The position numbers and the translations under genes are program-made. The notes below the pieces were generated by a model. That model was not told the origin of the DNA. It did no database searches and worked only from the letters and a program-made list of their open reading frames with translations. A DNA stretch of 64,000 nucleotides from Apostichopus japonicus (taxonomy: Eukaryota > Echinodermata > Holothuroidea > Aspidochirotida > Stichopodidae): positions 17,258,764 to 17,322,763 of the forward strand of contig NC_092583.1 in the NCBI RefSeq assembly GCF_037975245.1, given 5' to 3'. Below, piece by piece: positions 63,560 to 64,000 of this stretch (within the stretch, counting starts at the first letter, position 1; each line of letters starts with the position of its first letter).

Positions 63560-64000
63560 TTTCTTCGAAGTAATGATGAATAACAGATGTTTCTTTTGGA
63601 AATTAATTGGCTAAATGATCGCATTCGTCAAGTCAGCTGTGCTATTGTCTGACATTTCTGTGACATCAATCAGCGCAGCGGTACACGTAACCTTTAGAGA
63701 CGAAAAGATAAGTAATGATGAAATCTGTTTAAAATTCGGATTGTAACTAACGTTTCATCTACTCAATTAAGAACAACAAGTTTTCTCACAGCATGTGATA
63801 GTGTTTATAATTGATTATTATTGTTAATTACATTCCTTAATATTACATTATGTTTTATAACATACTTTATGTTTTACCAATCTGATTAAATTATGGCACC
63901 TGACAATAGTTTTCTAATCGGATAGGAGCCAACACCCAGGCAAAAACAATTTGGACTGAATGTACCGTTCCATCTCAGCGATCAAAACATTGGCGGTCTG
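63560..64000 (-). other. GOSR2 5' UTR and upstream flank
   Basis: The promoter and 5' UTR of GOSR2 should lie here, but I see no TATA box and cannot place the transcription start. No divergent gene is visible before the window ends. Confidence 0.5.

Overview
This is animal nuclear DNA. It is AT-rich, its coding exons are short and separated by kilobase introns, and it is full of (TA)n and triplet microsatellites, minisatellites, SINEs and non-LTR retrotransposon remnants. Wnt9 and GOSR2 lie next to each other, which also happens in vertebrates. That gene content and the repeat style suggest a marine deuterostome, probably an echinoderm. The species assignment is inference only.

Two complete protein-coding genes can be assembled, both on the minus strand. 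Wnt9 (11107-36456) has four coding exons (36353-36456, 20506-20750, 12271-12551, 11107-11580) totalling 1104 nt and 367 residues. It has a signal peptide, 24 cysteines in the mature part and the serine that is lipid-modified in Wnts. GOSR2, also called membrin (57005-63559), has six coding exons (63531-63559, 61249-61313, 60760-60868, 59459-59591, 57679-57816, 57005-57166) totalling 636 nt and 211 residues. It is a Golgi Qb-SNARE with a C-terminal membrane anchor. All splice sites are GT-AG and all phases join. The genes share no pathway: one encodes a secreted signal, the other a vesicle-fusion protein of the early secretory route. Their pairing is of interest as old synteny.

Layout. 1-11106 is the 3' flank of Wnt9 and contains two non-LTR retrotransposon fragments, one of them a 3' end, a MITE-like element and two perfect inverted repeats. 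11107-36456 is Wnt9, with introns of 690 nt, about 8.0 kb and about 15.6 kb that hold minisatellites, (TA)n tracts, a tRNA-headed SINE with a (TA)n tail and a palindromic element with a hammerhead-like core. 36457-57004 is intergenic. It holds a 28-bp minisatellite, a 0.93-kb compound triplet repeat, a second tRNA-derived SINE, a palindromic MITE-like element, a G-rich array and a 21-bp minisatellite. 57005-63559 is GOSR2, with a minisatellite in intron 4 and an 824-bp inverted-repeat element in intron 1. 63560-64000 is its 5' flank.

The most unusual signals are two small tandem duplications, each copying a real splice junction (Wnt9 exon 3 donor and GOSR2 exon 4 acceptor), and the 824-bp element whose ends are inverted arrays of an AAAACGTCCC motif. 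I found no CRISPR array, rRNA, functional tRNA or prokaryote-like feature.
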